Made by a program: the position numbers and the translations under genes. Shown here one piece after another: positions 31,105 through 40,540 of a stretch of DNA of 64,000 nucleotides. This DNA comes from Verrucomicrobiaceae bacterium (lineage in GTDB: Bacteria > Verrucomicrobiota > Verrucomicrobiia > Verrucomicrobiales > Verrucomicrobiaceae). Where the stretch lies: positions 94,324 to 158,323 of the forward strand of contig JAIBCL010000016.1 of assembly GCA_019694165.1 (NCBI GenBank), written 5' to 3'. The stretch's first letter is position 1; every line of letters begins with the position of its first letter. Below the pieces are notes generated by a model. It did no database searches. It had not been told where the DNA came from and saw nothing but the letters and a program-made list of their open reading frames with translations.

Positions 31105-32187
31105 ATGCCCATCTCACCCGCATCGAAGCTCGCCCTTCTTGACATCCTGAACACGCCCAGCCCCACCGGCTTTGAAATCAACGGCCAGCGCCGGTGGGCC
31201 GCGCATGTGGGGAGATTCGCCGACAGCGTGCAGAATGATGCGTATGGCAACACCTGGGCCACCCTTGCCGGCGGTGCGAAGAGCGGCCCCGTCATCATGC
31301 TCGAAGCGCACGCGGACGAGATCGGCTACATGGTAAAGCACATCACCAAGGACGGCTTCATTTTCGTCGATCGCGTCGGCGGCTCCGACGTGGCCACCGC
31401 GCGCGGCAGGCGCGTCGATATTCTCGGTGACAAAGGCACGGTGCGCGGCGTCATCGGCAATGTCGCCATCCACATCCGCGACAAAGAAGACGAGAAAGTC
31501 CCGAAGCCGCACGAAATCTGGATCGACATCGGTGCCAAGGACGCCAAGGAAGTGGCGAAGGCCGGCATCCGTGTGGGTCATCCGGCGGTGTACTCGGATG
31601 CCGTCGAAGAGTTCGGTAACAACAAGCTCATTGGCCGGGCGCTCGACAATCGCATCGGCGGATTCATCATCGCCGAGGTGCTCGCGCAGCTCGCCGCCCG
31701 AAAGGCGCGCCCGCCGGCCACGGTGATCGCCGTGAACGCCGTGCAGGAGGAGATCGGCGGCAATGGCGCGATGATGGTGACCTACCGCCTGAATCCCGGC
31801 GTGGCCATCTGCCTCGACGTCACCCACGCCACCGACACGCCTGCGGTGGATCAGAAGAAACACGGCGCGGTCACTCTCGGCGGCGGCCCCAGCATCACCC
31901 ATGGCGGTGCGAATCACGTCAACGTCGTGAAGCGGTTGATGGACGTGGCCGGAAAGAAGAAAATCACGCTGCAGCACGAGTCATCCTCACGCTTCACCGG
32001 CACCGACACGGACAAGATATTCCACCAGCGCGAAGGCATCCCCAGCGCGCTCGTCTCGCTGCCGCTGCGCTACATGCACTCCGTGGTGGAGATGTGCGAC
32101 CTGGCCGACGTGGAGCGGGTGATTGCGCTGCTCGCCGCGTTCGTCGAGAGCGTGAAGCCGGGCGAGGAGTTTGGGCTGCGGTTGTAG
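31105..32187 (+). CDS. M42-family aminopeptidase
   Basis: A 360-residue cytoplasmic metallopeptidase of the tetrahedral aminopeptidase/endoglucanase M group. The ATG at 31105 is preferred over a GTG at 31048 because the family N-terminus (LALLDILNTPSPTGFE) follows directly. Metal ligands and catalytic residues can be seen in MLEAHADEIGYMV (His, Asp), GRALDNRIGG (Asp), AVQEEIGGNGA (the Glu-Glu pair), CLDVTHA (Asp) and RYMHSVVEM (His near the C-terminus). Such enzymes form dodecamers that trim peptides from the N-terminus. The gene has 140 bp between it and manC. It is convergent with the GT2 gene. A pyrimidine-rich stretch, not an SD, precedes the start. Confidence 0.92.
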   Translation: MPISPASKLALLDILNTPSPTGFEINGQRRWAAHVGRFADSVQNDAYGNTWATLAGGAKSGPVIMLEAHADEIGYMVKHITKDGFIFVDRVGGSDVATARGRRVDILGDKGTVRGVIGNVAIHIRDKEDEKVPKPHEIWIDIGAKDAKEVAKAGIRVGHPAVYSDAVEEFGNNKLIGRALDNRIGGFIIAEVLAQLAARKARPPATVIAVNAVQEEIGGNGAMMVTYRLNPGVAICLDVTHATDTPAVDQKKHGAVTLGGGPSITHGGANHVNVVKRLMDVAGKKKITLQHESSSRFTGTDTDKIFHQREGIPSALVSLPLRYMHSVVEMCDLADVERVIALLAAFVESVKPGEEFGLRL

Positions 32188-32249
32188 CAGGCTGCGCGGC
32201 ATGGCCGCCTTCTCCGGTGAATCCGCCCGAGCGGCCTCGCGGAAGAGGC

Positions 32250-33506
32250 TCACACCGGCGGGCCGGTCAGATCCTTTGCACTTTGTGATCCCAGCATCGC
32301 ACCCAGCTTGAGCCATTGTGAGGCGGTGCAGGCTGCTTTGAGCCTCCCAAGTTTTTCGGAGGCGGACTTTCCGTCGCTCTTCCGCAGCGTGCGCCCGAGC
32401 CCGAGCGCAGTGCCCAGGCCGACCCAGCGGCTGCCACCGAGCTGCTGGCGCAGTTTCAGGAGTTCCTGCAGAGCCTCGCGGTCGTCTTGCAGCCTTGCCT
32501 TGTCCTCGCGCAAAGCATCGAGCTTGCGGCTGAGTACGTTCACCGAGAGCGGCTCGGTGCCGTCGTACGCACCGGAGAAGACGCGGTTCGGCGAGCTTTC
32601 AAACTCGGGTCCCTGCAGCGAAGCGGCGAGCGCTTGCAGCTCGCCCTCCGGCACGCGCGCCACGAGCTGCGCCAGCGCCACCTGGAACATCCCGGCGTGG
32701 AAGCTCGACATGCTGTCCCATAACGCCCGCATGTAGTCGTAGAAGCGCCGCCGCATCGCAGCGTCAGCGGCGAGTTCGGCGGCGAAATGATGGAAGAGGT
32801 CGAGGTGCATCCGCAGCATTTCGCGGATCAGCGGCTCGGGCTTCGTCGAGATCGTGTTGCTCCCATGCACGCGGTACTGCATGAGCACTTCATGCGAGAG
32901 GGCGATCTGGTCGCGCCACGCGGCGCCGGCGAGGAAGAAGTAGTCGTGATTGAAACGGTAGGGGCGGAAAGGATTCGCCATCAGGTAGTCCGCGCGGCAG
33001 AAGACATTGCTCGTGGTGGCGATGAAATTTCCGCGGCCCAGCCACTCTGCGGGCGAGAGGTCGGCAGCATCCCCGAGCGACTGCACTCCGTAGAACCAGC
33101 GGGCGCGCGGCTCGTCCTCCTTCATTCGTTGGCCGGCTTCGTCGATGACTTCGAGCCGCGTGCTGATCACGGACTTGCCGGGGTTTGTCCCGGCCGCTTC
33201 GAGGCATTTCTCGAAGCGCCGCGGCAGGTAGCGGTCGTCGGAATTCAAGATGCTGATCCACTCGCAGTCGCGCGCCGCCTCGGCCACGAGTTCGTTGATG
33301 GTGTTGTGCGCGCCGCGGTTCTCGCGTCCGCGTACTTCGACGCCACGCGCCTTGAACGGCTCCATCACGGCGAGCGAATCGTCCTTCGAGCCGTCGTCGA
33401 TGGCGATGATGCGGTCCGGCTTCCGAGTCTGCGCGAGGCATGACTCCAGCGCCTCGCCGATGTAGCGGGCGTGGTTGAACACGGGAATGACGACGGCGAC
33501 GCGCAT
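32250..33506 (-). CDS. family 2 glycosyltransferase
   Basis: A 418-residue enzyme. The start at 33506 (MRVAVVIPVFNHARYIGEALES) places the GT-A strand at the N-terminus. A longer in-frame start would invade the divergent gene. The GT2 core spans about residues 1-235: IIAIDDGSKDDS, ENRGAHNTINELVAEA, and SDDRYLP, which carries the metal-binding acidic residues. The C-terminal 180 residues (from about 240) include coiled-coil-like KLDALREDKARLQDDREALQELLKLRQQL and are not part of the usual catalytic domain. It is probably a cytoplasmic enzyme of surface-polysaccharide synthesis. It is transcribed divergently from the GT4 gene, with 146 bp between starts. Acceptor and donor are unknown. Confidence 0.9.
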   Translation of the reverse strand: MRVAVVIPVFNHARYIGEALESCLAQTRKPDRIIAIDDGSKDDSLAVMEPFKARGVEVRGRENRGAHNTINELVAEAARDCEWISILNSDDRYLPRRFEKCLEAAGTNPGKSVISTRLEVIDEAGQRMKEDEPRARWFYGVQSLGDAADLSPAEWLGRGNFIATTSNVFCRADYLMANPFRPYRFNHDYFFLAGAAWRDQIALSHEVLMQYRVHGSNTISTKPEPLIREMLRMHLDLFHHFAAELAADAAMRRRFYDYMRALWDSMSSFHAGMFQVALAQLVARVPEGELQALAASLQGPEFESSPNRVFSGAYDGTEPLSVNVLSRKLDALREDKARLQDDREALQELLKLRQQLGGSRWVGLGTALGLGRTLRKSDGKSASEKLGRLKAACTASQWLKLGAMLGSQSAKDLTGPPV

Positions 33507-33652
33507 GAAAAGGCCGGCCCGATTCGTGCCGTTTCGTGAAGTGTGAATCAAGGGGAATCTGCCGTTGCCGCCCGGCATCTGCGCAGTCTTGAGTGATTGC
33601 GCGCACCCGCATCCCGCCCTACCTGTCGTCGCCACGCCCGAGTGAGCCGCCC

Positions 33653-35503
33653 ATGACGTCTTCCCCATCGCCAGCCGGAAACAAGCCCCGCCTCGCCTAC
33701 TTGTTCAGCCGTTATCCGGTCATCTCGCAAACGTTTGTGGACAATGAAATCCTCGGCCTGGAGGCAGCGGGCTGGGATGTGGTGATCTGCGCGATCCATC
33801 CGCCAAACGAAGAAGTGCGCCACCCGCGCCTCAGCGCACTGCGCGCGCCGGTGATCTATGCGCCGCCGCCGGAGGTGCGGAAGGGACTCGAGCGCCATCT
33901 GAAGGCGCTGGGTGAGTGGCCCGAGGCGTTTTTGGAAGAGTTTCGCGAAACCTTCGGCGAGCGCACGCGGCCGGAGCAGTCGTGGCAGAATGCGGCGTAC
34001 TTCGCCGGACAACTCGAGGCGCTGGGCGTCGATCATGTGCACCTGCACTTCGCGAATCGCGCCACGCACGCGGCGCTGATGTTGAAGCGCATCGCGGGCA
34101 TTCCATATTCGTTCACGCCGCAGGCCCGGGATTTCCTGGTGGACATCGAGTCGCCCGCCGTGCTCGCGGAAATGTGTGATGCGGCCGAGTTCGTCGTCAT
34201 GACGTGCGACTGGGCGTGCGAGGAGATCGTGAAGCTCTGCCCTCGCGCCGCGGGCAAGGTGCGGCGCATCTACAATGGCATCGACCCCGCGGCGTTTTCG
34301 CCCGCATCACCGTCGCCAAAAGATGGCGTGCTCCGCATCTTGAGCGTGGGCCGGCTCGTGGAGTTCAAGGGTTTCAATCACTTGATCAACGCCATGGCCG
34401 GCGCGCGCGAGCTTGGCACCGAGGTGCATCTGGATTTGATGGGCGACGGGCCGCTGCGCGAGCCGCTCGAGCGGCAGGTGGCTGATCTCGGCCTGGGCGG
34501 GCAGGTGAAATTCCACGGCATCGTCACCATCGACGCCGTGCGCGAGTGCGTGGCACGCAGCGATGCCTTCGCGCTGGCCTGCATCAAGGACAGCGAGGGC
34601 GCATCGGACATGCTGCCGACGGTGATCACCGAGGCCATGCTCGCCGCGCTGCCCGTGGTGAGCAGCCGCATCGCCGGCGTGCCGGAGCAGGTGATCGATG
34701 GCGTGACGGGCTTCGTCACCGCGCCGGGTGACGAGTCCGCGCTGGCCGGCGCGCTCCATCGTCTCGCGACCGAGCCCGGCCTGGCCGCGCGGATGGGCGC
34801 GGCGGGACGCGAGCGCGCGCTGAAGGTCTTTTCCATCAATGAGACCCTGCCCATGCTCGAGGCCGAATTTGCGCGCCTGCCGGCGAAGGCGTCACGCCCG
34901 GCGGCGGCGTCCATCGGCACGTATTACGACCTCTCGGCCGACTGCCACCGCTGGCTGCTGCCGACGGAGTCCTCCGTGCTCGAAGATCACCGCTGCCAGA
35001 TCTGGCTGCGGGGCTGTGCACTCGATGCAAAAAAGGCGGCGATGTACGCTCCTTTCGCAGCCGGTGCCTTTTGGGTGCCCGAGACTGCTGCGCTCGAAGT
35101 GGAATGGCGCGCGCGGCCTGAAGATCACGGGAAGCTCGCCGCCGTACGCGCGAAGCTCGGCGCGCGGGTCGGTGAAAAGGATTTCGCCGAGGCCGCACGC
35201 GTCGCACTGTGGATCGCGGTGCAGTCGCGCCGCATCGGGCTGCCGAGGAGATGGTATGTGCCGTCCGAACATGAAATCCTCGTGCTGAGCCTCGTGCACG
35301 AACTCACGCAGGTGCCCATCCTGCTCTCCCAGTCCGTGCTGCGCGACTGGCCGGGTGGCGAGATGTGCGACGTGCTGCCCAAGCGCCCGCGCGGCTTGAC
35401 CTCGCGCCCGCGCCGCGGCATCGCGCGCGTGCTCCCGTGGTGGCGTCCGTGGCAGACGCAGCGCTGGCAGACGATCCTCCGCCGTGCCTTGGGTGAGCTT
35501 TGA
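33653..35503 (+). CDS. family 4 glycosyltransferase with C-terminal extension
   Basis: A 616-residue protein. The start at 33653 (MTSSPSPAGNKPRLAYLFSRYPVISQTFVDNEI) matches the N-terminus of WcaL/AmsK-type GT4 enzymes. HVHLHFANRATHAAL and YSFTPQARDF belong to the acceptor domain. RRIYNGIDPAAFSP, ILSVGRLVEFKGFNHLINA and EGASDMLPTVITEAMLAALPVVSSRIAGVPEQV form the donor-binding GT-B domain (to about residue 410). The remaining ~200 residues are an extension with many Trp, including WYVPSEHEILVLSLVHELTQ, which I do not recognise. With the divergent GT2 gene it looks like an exopolysaccharide or O-antigen synthesis pair. Confidence 0.9.
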   Translation: MTSSPSPAGNKPRLAYLFSRYPVISQTFVDNEILGLEAAGWDVVICAIHPPNEEVRHPRLSALRAPVIYAPPPEVRKGLERHLKALGEWPEAFLEEFRETFGERTRPEQSWQNAAYFAGQLEALGVDHVHLHFANRATHAALMLKRIAGIPYSFTPQARDFLVDIESPAVLAEMCDAAEFVVMTCDWACEEIVKLCPRAAGKVRRIYNGIDPAAFSPASPSPKDGVLRILSVGRLVEFKGFNHLINAMAGARELGTEVHLDLMGDGPLREPLERQVADLGLGGQVKFHGIVTIDAVRECVARSDAFALACIKDSEGASDMLPTVITEAMLAALPVVSSRIAGVPEQVIDGVTGFVTAPGDESALAGALHRLATEPGLAARMGAAGRERALKVFSINETLPMLEAEFARLPAKASRPAAASIGTYYDLSADCHRWLLPTESSVLEDHRCQIWLRGCALDAKKAAMYAPFAAGAFWVPETAALEVEWRARPEDHGKLAAVRAKLGARVGEKDFAEAARVALWIAVQSRRIGLPRRWYVPSEHEILVLSLVHELTQVPILLSQSVLRDWPGGEMCDVLPKRPRGLTSRPRRGIARVLPWWRPWQTQRWQTILRRALGEL

Positions 35504-35573
35504 GAAACACCGATTTTCCTGGGGCGGGAGGACTTCACTGACGCAACCACTCCAGCACCATAGCCAAAAACAT

Positions 35574-35833
35574 GTGAAATCACCCGCCATCGGCACCGGC
35601 CTCACCGCCTCCCTCGCGGTTCTGTGTTCCATCGCCCATGCCCAAGAAGCCGCCCGCTCTCATTCAATGCCGAGGGCGCGAAGATTCTCGAAGGCGTCAC
35701 CTCGGTGCCGAAGGCGGGATCTCCAGGTCCGATTGGAATCTGGGGAAACATTGCTTTTCCCATCCTCTTCGCCGCTGCGGCAAAATCCGAGGCCGCGAAG
35801 TTCGGCGAGTGGATGGCGAAGGGGATGAAGTGA
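35574..35833 (+). pseudogene. remnant of an exported protein, frameshifted and truncated
   Basis: One frame gives a good signal peptide from a GTG at 35574 (KSPAIGTGLTASLAVLCSIAHAQEAA). The sequence then makes sense only in another frame as PLSFNAEGAKILEGVTSVPKAGSPGPIGIWGNIAFPILFAAAA (about 35649-35785), a start seen, as far as I recall, in larger exported Verrucomicrobiota/Planctomycete proteins. After AAAAKSEAAKFGEWMAKGMK the frame ends at 35833. The frameshift near 35650 and the absence of the rest of the protein indicate a gene that has lost most of its length. A T8 tract at about 35851-35858 follows with only a weak stem. Confidence 0.55.
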
Positions 35834-36056
35834 CCAGGCCGAAGCCGGCGTTTTTTTTGCGCAGGTCTGGTCCATGTGTGCGGTGGCTGCGGTGGGAGTC
35901 GCTCGCGCCCTCATTCCAGCCAGAGAAACCCTTGGCCGTGAACGCCTTGAGCTGACGACAAGCCGCCAAATTGGTCAATTATCGAATTGACGTTGCGCAG
36001 AAGGAATGGACGATTTGCCCTCTTTTGGACTAAAAAACAATCAGCCCCGCTCCGCC
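35834..36056. other. intergenic region ahead of the PEP-CTERM gene
   Basis: About 220 bp behind the gene remnant. An A/T-rich patch AATTGGTCAATTATCGAATTGACG lies at about 35970-35993, with TTGACG at 35988-35993. It may be the promoter region of the downstream gene, but I could not pair it with a convincing -10. Confidence 0.35.
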
Positions 36057-39000
36057 ATGATTTCCGCGCGTCTTTCCCATTGGGCTTCCGCAGTTGCCAG
36101 AGTTTGCGTTTTGATCTCCCTGTCCGCGTCCGTCGTCCTGGCCGACACCATCACCGGCACCGGCTGGAAAGGCACTGCGGGCAACAACAACTGGAGTTCC
36201 ACCGGCAACTGGGACAGCGCGGCACCGAACACGGTTGGAACAGGCGACCGCAATCTGTTCTTCGGCCAGGGCTGGCACAATGCGGGCCGCACGGGAGCCA
36301 CCACGGCAAACAACGATCTCACGAACTGGGCCGGCTATCGCATCACCTTTGAAAACATCAGCGGCGGTGCGAACCAGAGCTTCAGCCTCACGGGGAACGG
36401 GTTCACGCTTTTCGACTTCGGGGGCGGCTATCCACGCATCGAGAACGATTCGTCCGTGCTGCAGACGATCAACCTGAGCGGCACGCTCACCTTGAGCGGC
36501 ACCGGCGGCGGCGGGTATGCCGAGGTCAATCCGGTCGGGGGTGATCTGACCATCAGCAACGCCGTGGATCTGGCCGGCACCACCCAGCTCCGTGTGTGGG
36601 GCAACAATGGCCGCACGCTCACCGTCGGCGCCATTTCATCGACCGGGAACAGTGGAAACAACAGTTTTGTCTTGAAGCAGAACAGCACGGTAATCTTCAA
36701 GGGGGCGAACACATATGCAGGCTCCACGGCCCTCGACGCCGGCACGGTGCGGGTGGATGTGGCGCCGACCGGCTCCGGCATCACCAGCAGCTACTTTGTC
36801 GGAAACGGCGGCACCACGGGCACCTCCGCCACGCTGCTCCTCGGCGGTGGAGCGGGCGGCGCCAGCGGTGGCATCACATTTGGCAATGCGGTGTCCGCGA
36901 ATCTCGGCAGCGGCGGCAACCGAACCATCGGCGGCAGCAACACCACGGGCACGAACACCTTCATCGGCACGGTCACGCTCAATGACAGCAATGCCACGCT
37001 CGTGGCGGCGACCGGTGGCACGGTGGCATTCAATACCATCACCGCAGCATCGGTCCAGACCGTTGCGATCGGCGGCGGCAGCAACAATGGGACCGTTCAG
37101 TTCGGCGGCACTGGCGACAACGTCAACGTCGCCGCCACGGTGAACACCGGCTCGCTCCTGCTCGCGAAGACCAGCTCGGCCTCCGTGCACGCCGTCGGCG
37201 GCGGCCTCACGGTGAATGCCGGGGCGACCGCGCAGCTCGCCGGGACGGGCGGCGATCAGATATTCAACAGCAGCAGCGTCACGGTGAACAACGGCGGTGC
37301 ATTCGATGCGAACGACCGCAGCGAGACGATCACCAATCTGTCCCTTGCCGGCACCGGCATCAGCGGCGGCGGCGCCTTGCTCAACAGCGGCACCGGCTCC
37401 GCCACCATCGCCCCGAGCGGCAGCACGACGCTGGCAGCCGCCACGACCATCGGCGTGGCAAACTCGGCTGCCTCGCTCGCCTTGAGCGGCAAGGTCACCG
37501 GCGGTGGGACCCTCACCAAGACGGGTGCCGGCCTGCTCACGCTGAACGGCAGCACGAGCGACTACTCCGGCGCCACCACCCTCGCCGGCGGCATCCTGAA
37601 TTCCGGTGCGACGGCTGCTCTCGGCACCGGAAACATCACCTTCACCGGCGGCACGCTGCAGTATGGCGCGGGCAGCGCGGCCAGCGACTACGCCTCGCGC
37701 ATCAAGAACAGCACCAGCACCGTCACGCTCGATACGAACGGCCAGTCGGTCACGCTCGGCGGTGTGATCGACGGCAGCAACACATCCGGTCTCACGAAGA
37801 TTGGCGCGGGCACTCTCACCCTTCAGGGCGACAATTCCTACGGTGGCGCGACGACCATCAGCGGCGGCATGCTCGTTCAAGATCGCAACGGCGGCTCCAT
37901 TCCCGACACCAGCGCCGTCATCCTTGCGAACACCACGGGCGCCATTCTCCACCTCAACCACAACGAGACCATCGGTTCGCTCTCAGGCGGCGGCGGCTCG
38001 GGCGGCAATGTCGAACTGGTGAACCGCCACCTCACCACCGGAGACGGTGCGAACACCAGCTACGGCGGCGTGATCAGCGGCAATGCCACCAGCGAACTCA
38101 TCAAGCAGGGCAGCGGCCTCTTCACACTCACCAATGCGAACACCTACGACGGCCTCACCACCGTAAGCCAGGGCACGCTTGAGGTCACCTCGAACAATGC
38201 CCTCGGCTCCTTCGTCGGCGGTACCATCGTCGGCAGCGGCGCGGCGCTCGTCTTGAACAACGTGAACTACTCCACCGCCGAGCCGCTCACCATCAACGGC
38301 AGCGGCATCAGCAATGGCGGCGCGCTCGCCAATGCACCTGGCGGCACCAGCACCTTCGCCGGTCAGATCACTGCGGCCTCGAACGCCACCATCCATGACG
38401 GCGGTCTGGGCAGCGTGCTCAACCTCACCGGCGGCATCGTCAAGAACGGCACCACGCTCACCCTCACCGGCGGCGGTCAGACGAACATCTCGAACCTGGG
38501 CATCAGCGGCGCGGCGGCAAACTCCGACCTCGTCGTGGATGGCACCATCGTCGTCACCACGGCGGCCAGCACCTACAACGGCCCCACCTCCATCCAGAAC
38601 TTCGCCACCTTCGTGGCAAACAACACCAGCGGCTCGGCCACCGGCACGGGCAACGTAACAGTGGACAGCACCAGCACGCTTGGCGGCACAGGTGCCGTCG
38701 CCGTCGGCACGGGCAGCTTCATCTATGTCGGCGGCTCGCTTGTCGTCGGTGACCCCACGCTCATCAGTCCTGCGGCATCAAGCCTCACGCTGAACACCTC
38801 GGGCGGCGGCAGCACCGTGCTCGGTGCATTGAGCACCGTCTATGTCGATATTTTCTCCGGCGACGGTCTCGGCGACAACACCTCGCTGGCCTCCGCTGCG
38901 GACTACGTGAAGCTCTTCGGTGCGCTCGACAACACCCTGGGCGGCACGCTGACCATCGGCAACCCGAACTCGTTGAGCGGCTTCGCGTCGGGAGACTCGT

Positions 39001-39218
39001 GGAAGCTCTTTGATCTGGGCTCGCCGACACCGACGGGCAGCATCTTGGGCACGTTCGTGCTGGACTATTCATCCCTGGGGCTCGGCCCCACGCTGGCGGG
39101 CAGCTTTGACAATACCACCGGTGTGTTCAGCATCTACACCGTGCCCGAGCCCTCGCGCGCCGTGTTGATCCTCAGCGGTGCCTTGCTTGGCTTCGTCCGC
39201 CGTCGCCGCAGGGCGTGA
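36057..39218 (+). CDS. PEP-CTERM protein with autotransporter-associated beta-strand repeats
   Basis: A 1,053-residue secreted protein, very rich in Gly, Thr and Ser. The start at 36057 gives the signal peptide MISARLSHWASAVARVCVLISLSASVVLA. An in-frame ATG at 36006 is possible. At least four strand repeats (GxGxLTLxGxNxYxGxTTxxxGTL) are visible at about residues 208-235, 490-515, 583-607 and 685-711, so the body should form a right-handed beta-helix. The C-terminus (about 1029-1053), VPEPSRAVLILSGALLGFVRRRRRA, is a canonical PEP-CTERM signal: motif, hydrophobic helix, Arg cluster. It should be sorted by an exosortase system not encoded here. It has no beta-barrel despite the repeat name. It is probably extracellular matrix or surface material. 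Confidence 0.92.
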   Translation: MISARLSHWASAVARVCVLISLSASVVLADTITGTGWKGTAGNNNWSSTGNWDSAAPNTVGTGDRNLFFGQGWHNAGRTGATTANNDLTNWAGYRITFENISGGANQSFSLTGNGFTLFDFGGGYPRIENDSSVLQTINLSGTLTLSGTGGGGYAEVNPVGGDLTISNAVDLAGTTQLRVWGNNGRTLTVGAISSTGNSGNNSFVLKQNSTVIFKGANTYAGSTALDAGTVRVDVAPTGSGITSSYFVGNGGTTGTSATLLLGGGAGGASGGITFGNAVSANLGSGGNRTIGGSNTTGTNTFIGTVTLNDSNATLVAATGGTVAFNTITAASVQTVAIGGGSNNGTVQFGGTGDNVNVAATVNTGSLLLAKTSSASVHAVGGGLTVNAGATAQLAGTGGDQIFNSSSVTVNNGGAFDANDRSETITNLSLAGTGISGGGALLNSGTGSATIAPSGSTTLAAATTIGVANSAASLALSGKVTGGGTLTKTGAGLLTLNGSTSDYSGATTLAGGILNSGATAALGTGNITFTGGTLQYGAGSAASDYASRIKNSTSTVTLDTNGQSVTLGGVIDGSNTSGLTKIGAGTLTLQGDNSYGGATTISGGMLVQDRNGGSIPDTSAVILANTTGAILHLNHNETIGSLSGGGGSGGNVELVNRHLTTGDGANTSYGGVISGNATSELIKQGSGLFTLTNANTYDGLTTVSQGTLEVTSNNALGSFVGGTIVGSGAALVLNNVNYSTAEPLTINGSGISNGGALANAPGGTSTFAGQITAASNATIHDGGLGSVLNLTGGIVKNGTTLTLTGGGQTNISNLGISGAAANSDLVVDGTIVVTTAASTYNGPTSIQNFATFVANNTSGSATGTGNVTVDSTSTLGGTGAVAVGTGSFIYVGGSLVVGDPTLISPAASSLTLNTSGGGSTVLGALSTVYVDIFSGDGLGDNTSLASAADYVKLFGALDNTLGGTLTIGNPNSLSGFASGDSWKLFDLGSPTPTGSILGTFVLDYSSLGLGPTLAGSFDNTTGVFSIYTVPEPSRAVLILSGALLGFVRRRRRA

Positions 39219-39292
39219 GCGCTGCTTCGCGGGGATGGCCGCCGCTGCTCCCTGAGCAGCCGGTGTCCGCCTTCCGGGACCGCGCGGCCAGC

Positions 39293-39754
39293 TCACTCGA
39301 GCTCGAAAATGCCTTCGATCTCGACGGTGATGTTCCCCGGCAGCGAACCCATGCCGACGGCGCTGCGGGCACCGACACCGCGATCATCGCCCCACACTTG
39401 CGCAAAGAGTTCGCTGCATCCGTTGATGACCTTTGGATGATCGGGAAAGTCCGGCGTGCTGTTCACCATGCCGAGGAGTTTGATCACACGCTTCACTCGG
39501 TTGAGACTGCCGAGTTCTTTGCGGAGCGTGGCGAGAATTGCCAGGCCCGTCTGTCGCGCGGCGGCCTTGCCTTGATCGAGATCGAGATCGGAGCCGACGC
39601 GGCCGCAGATGTAGTCACCATCTCCGCGATACGGTCCGTGGCCGGACACGTAGGCCGTGTTGCCGCTGATGACGACGGGCTTGTAAACGCCCCCCTTCGG
39701 AGGTGCGGGCGGAAGGGTGAGGTCGAGAGATTGGACTTGGTCTTCTGGTGTCAT
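39293..39754 (-). CDS. RidA/YjgF-family protein
   Basis: A 153-residue protein of the Rid family, trimeric enzymes that hydrolyse reactive imines and enamines from amino acid metabolism. The start at 39754 follows from MTPEDQVQSLDLTLPPAPPKGG. YKPVVISGNTAYVSGHGP forms the first strands. RVKRVIKLLGMVNSTPDFPDHPKVINGCSELFAQVWG and GARSAVGMGSLPGNITVEIEGIFE contain the arginine and glutamate usually found at the active-site interface. The length exceeds classic RidA (about 128) and resembles the longer subgroup (YjgF/UK114-like 1). It lies 29 bp behind pgsA on the same strand and may be cotranscribed. It is convergent with the PEP-CTERM gene. Confidence 0.88.
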   Translation of the reverse strand: MTPEDQVQSLDLTLPPAPPKGGVYKPVVISGNTAYVSGHGPYRGDGDYICGRVGSDLDLDQGKAAARQTGLAILATLRKELGSLNRVKRVIKLLGMVNSTPDFPDHPKVINGCSELFAQVWGDDRGVGARSAVGMGSLPGNITVEIEGIFELE

Positions 39755-39783
39755 GGCCGGGGATTTGAGATTGAAAACTGAAG

Positions 39784-40365
39784 TCAGAGATCGGCGAAGA
39801 TGCGCCGGTTCTTCCAGAAGTAACTGAATCCCGACGCGAGCGTGAGGAACGTGGCGAAGTAGATGCAGAAGTTCCCCAGCCACAGGGGCGAGAAGAACTC
39901 CACGGCGAAGAACGGCGCCGACCACGCAAACAACGGCTCCACCGAGGCGTCACGCATCATGAAGTAGAGCACCGTGATGATCTGCCAGAGCATCTTGTGC
40001 TTGCCCAGCTTTTCCGCCGCGAGCACCTCGCCCTGACCGGCGGCCACGAGCCGGATGCCGGTCACAAAAAACTCGCGCGCCAGCACGGTGATCGCGATCC
40101 ACGCCGGCATCACCCTGTCCACGGCCAGCAGGATGAAGGCGGCGGCGATGAGGATCTTGTCGGCCAGCGGATCCGCGAGCTTGCCAAAGTTCGTCACGAT
40201 GTTGTGCTTCCTCGCGAGGTGGCCGTCGAAGTAGTCGGTGATCGATGCGATGGCGAAAAGGATGACAGCGACTGAGGTGCCGTTCTTCAGCGGCAGCGAC
40301 ATGCACGCGACGAACCCGACCGTGAGGACGAGTCGGGAGACCGTGAGCTTGTTCGGCAGGTTCAT
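39784..40365 (-). CDS. pgsA: CDP-diacylglycerol-glycerol-3-phosphate 3-phosphatidyltransferase
   Basis: A 193-residue inner-membrane enzyme that makes phosphatidylglycerol phosphate, the committed step to phosphatidylglycerol and cardiolipin. The N-terminus MNLPNKLTVSRLVLT is the family start (NxxTxxRxxL). The CDP-alcohol phosphotransferase motif is present as DYFDGHLARKHNIVTNFGKLADPLADK (about residues 44-70), with the DG..AR..G..D..D pattern complete. Four to six hydrophobic helices follow. Length is normal. A much longer in-frame extension upstream overlaps the divergent proline-rich gene and is not used. RidA-like protein follows 29 bp downstream. The ATG at 40365 lacks an SD. Confidence 0.95.
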   Translation of the reverse strand: MNLPNKLTVSRLVLTVGFVACMSLPLKNGTSVAVILFAIASITDYFDGHLARKHNIVTNFGKLADPLADKILIAAAFILLAVDRVMPAWIAITVLAREFFVTGIRLVAAGQGEVLAAEKLGKHKMLWQIITVLYFMMRDASVEPLFAWSAPFFAVEFFSPLWLGNFCIYFATFLTLASGFSYFWKNRRIFADL

Positions 40366-40540
40366 GCGCGCAGAATGCGCTCTGTGATAGCGAAGGAGTC
40401 CGAGGGATGTCAAGGCGGGAGCCGGGAAACTGCGCCAATGTGAGGGCCGATGATTTCTTGCACGGTGGAAGTTCGCAGTCCGCTGCATGCTCTCGGGCAG
40501 ATGCCCTCGCCGATGAAGCGCGGCATGGCGCGGGTGCGTC

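Noticed and set aside
36636..37961. Minus-strand frame of 441 codons opposite the strand-repeat protein
   Set aside because: It is the antisense of a repetitive Gly/Thr-rich gene and has no recognisable domain.
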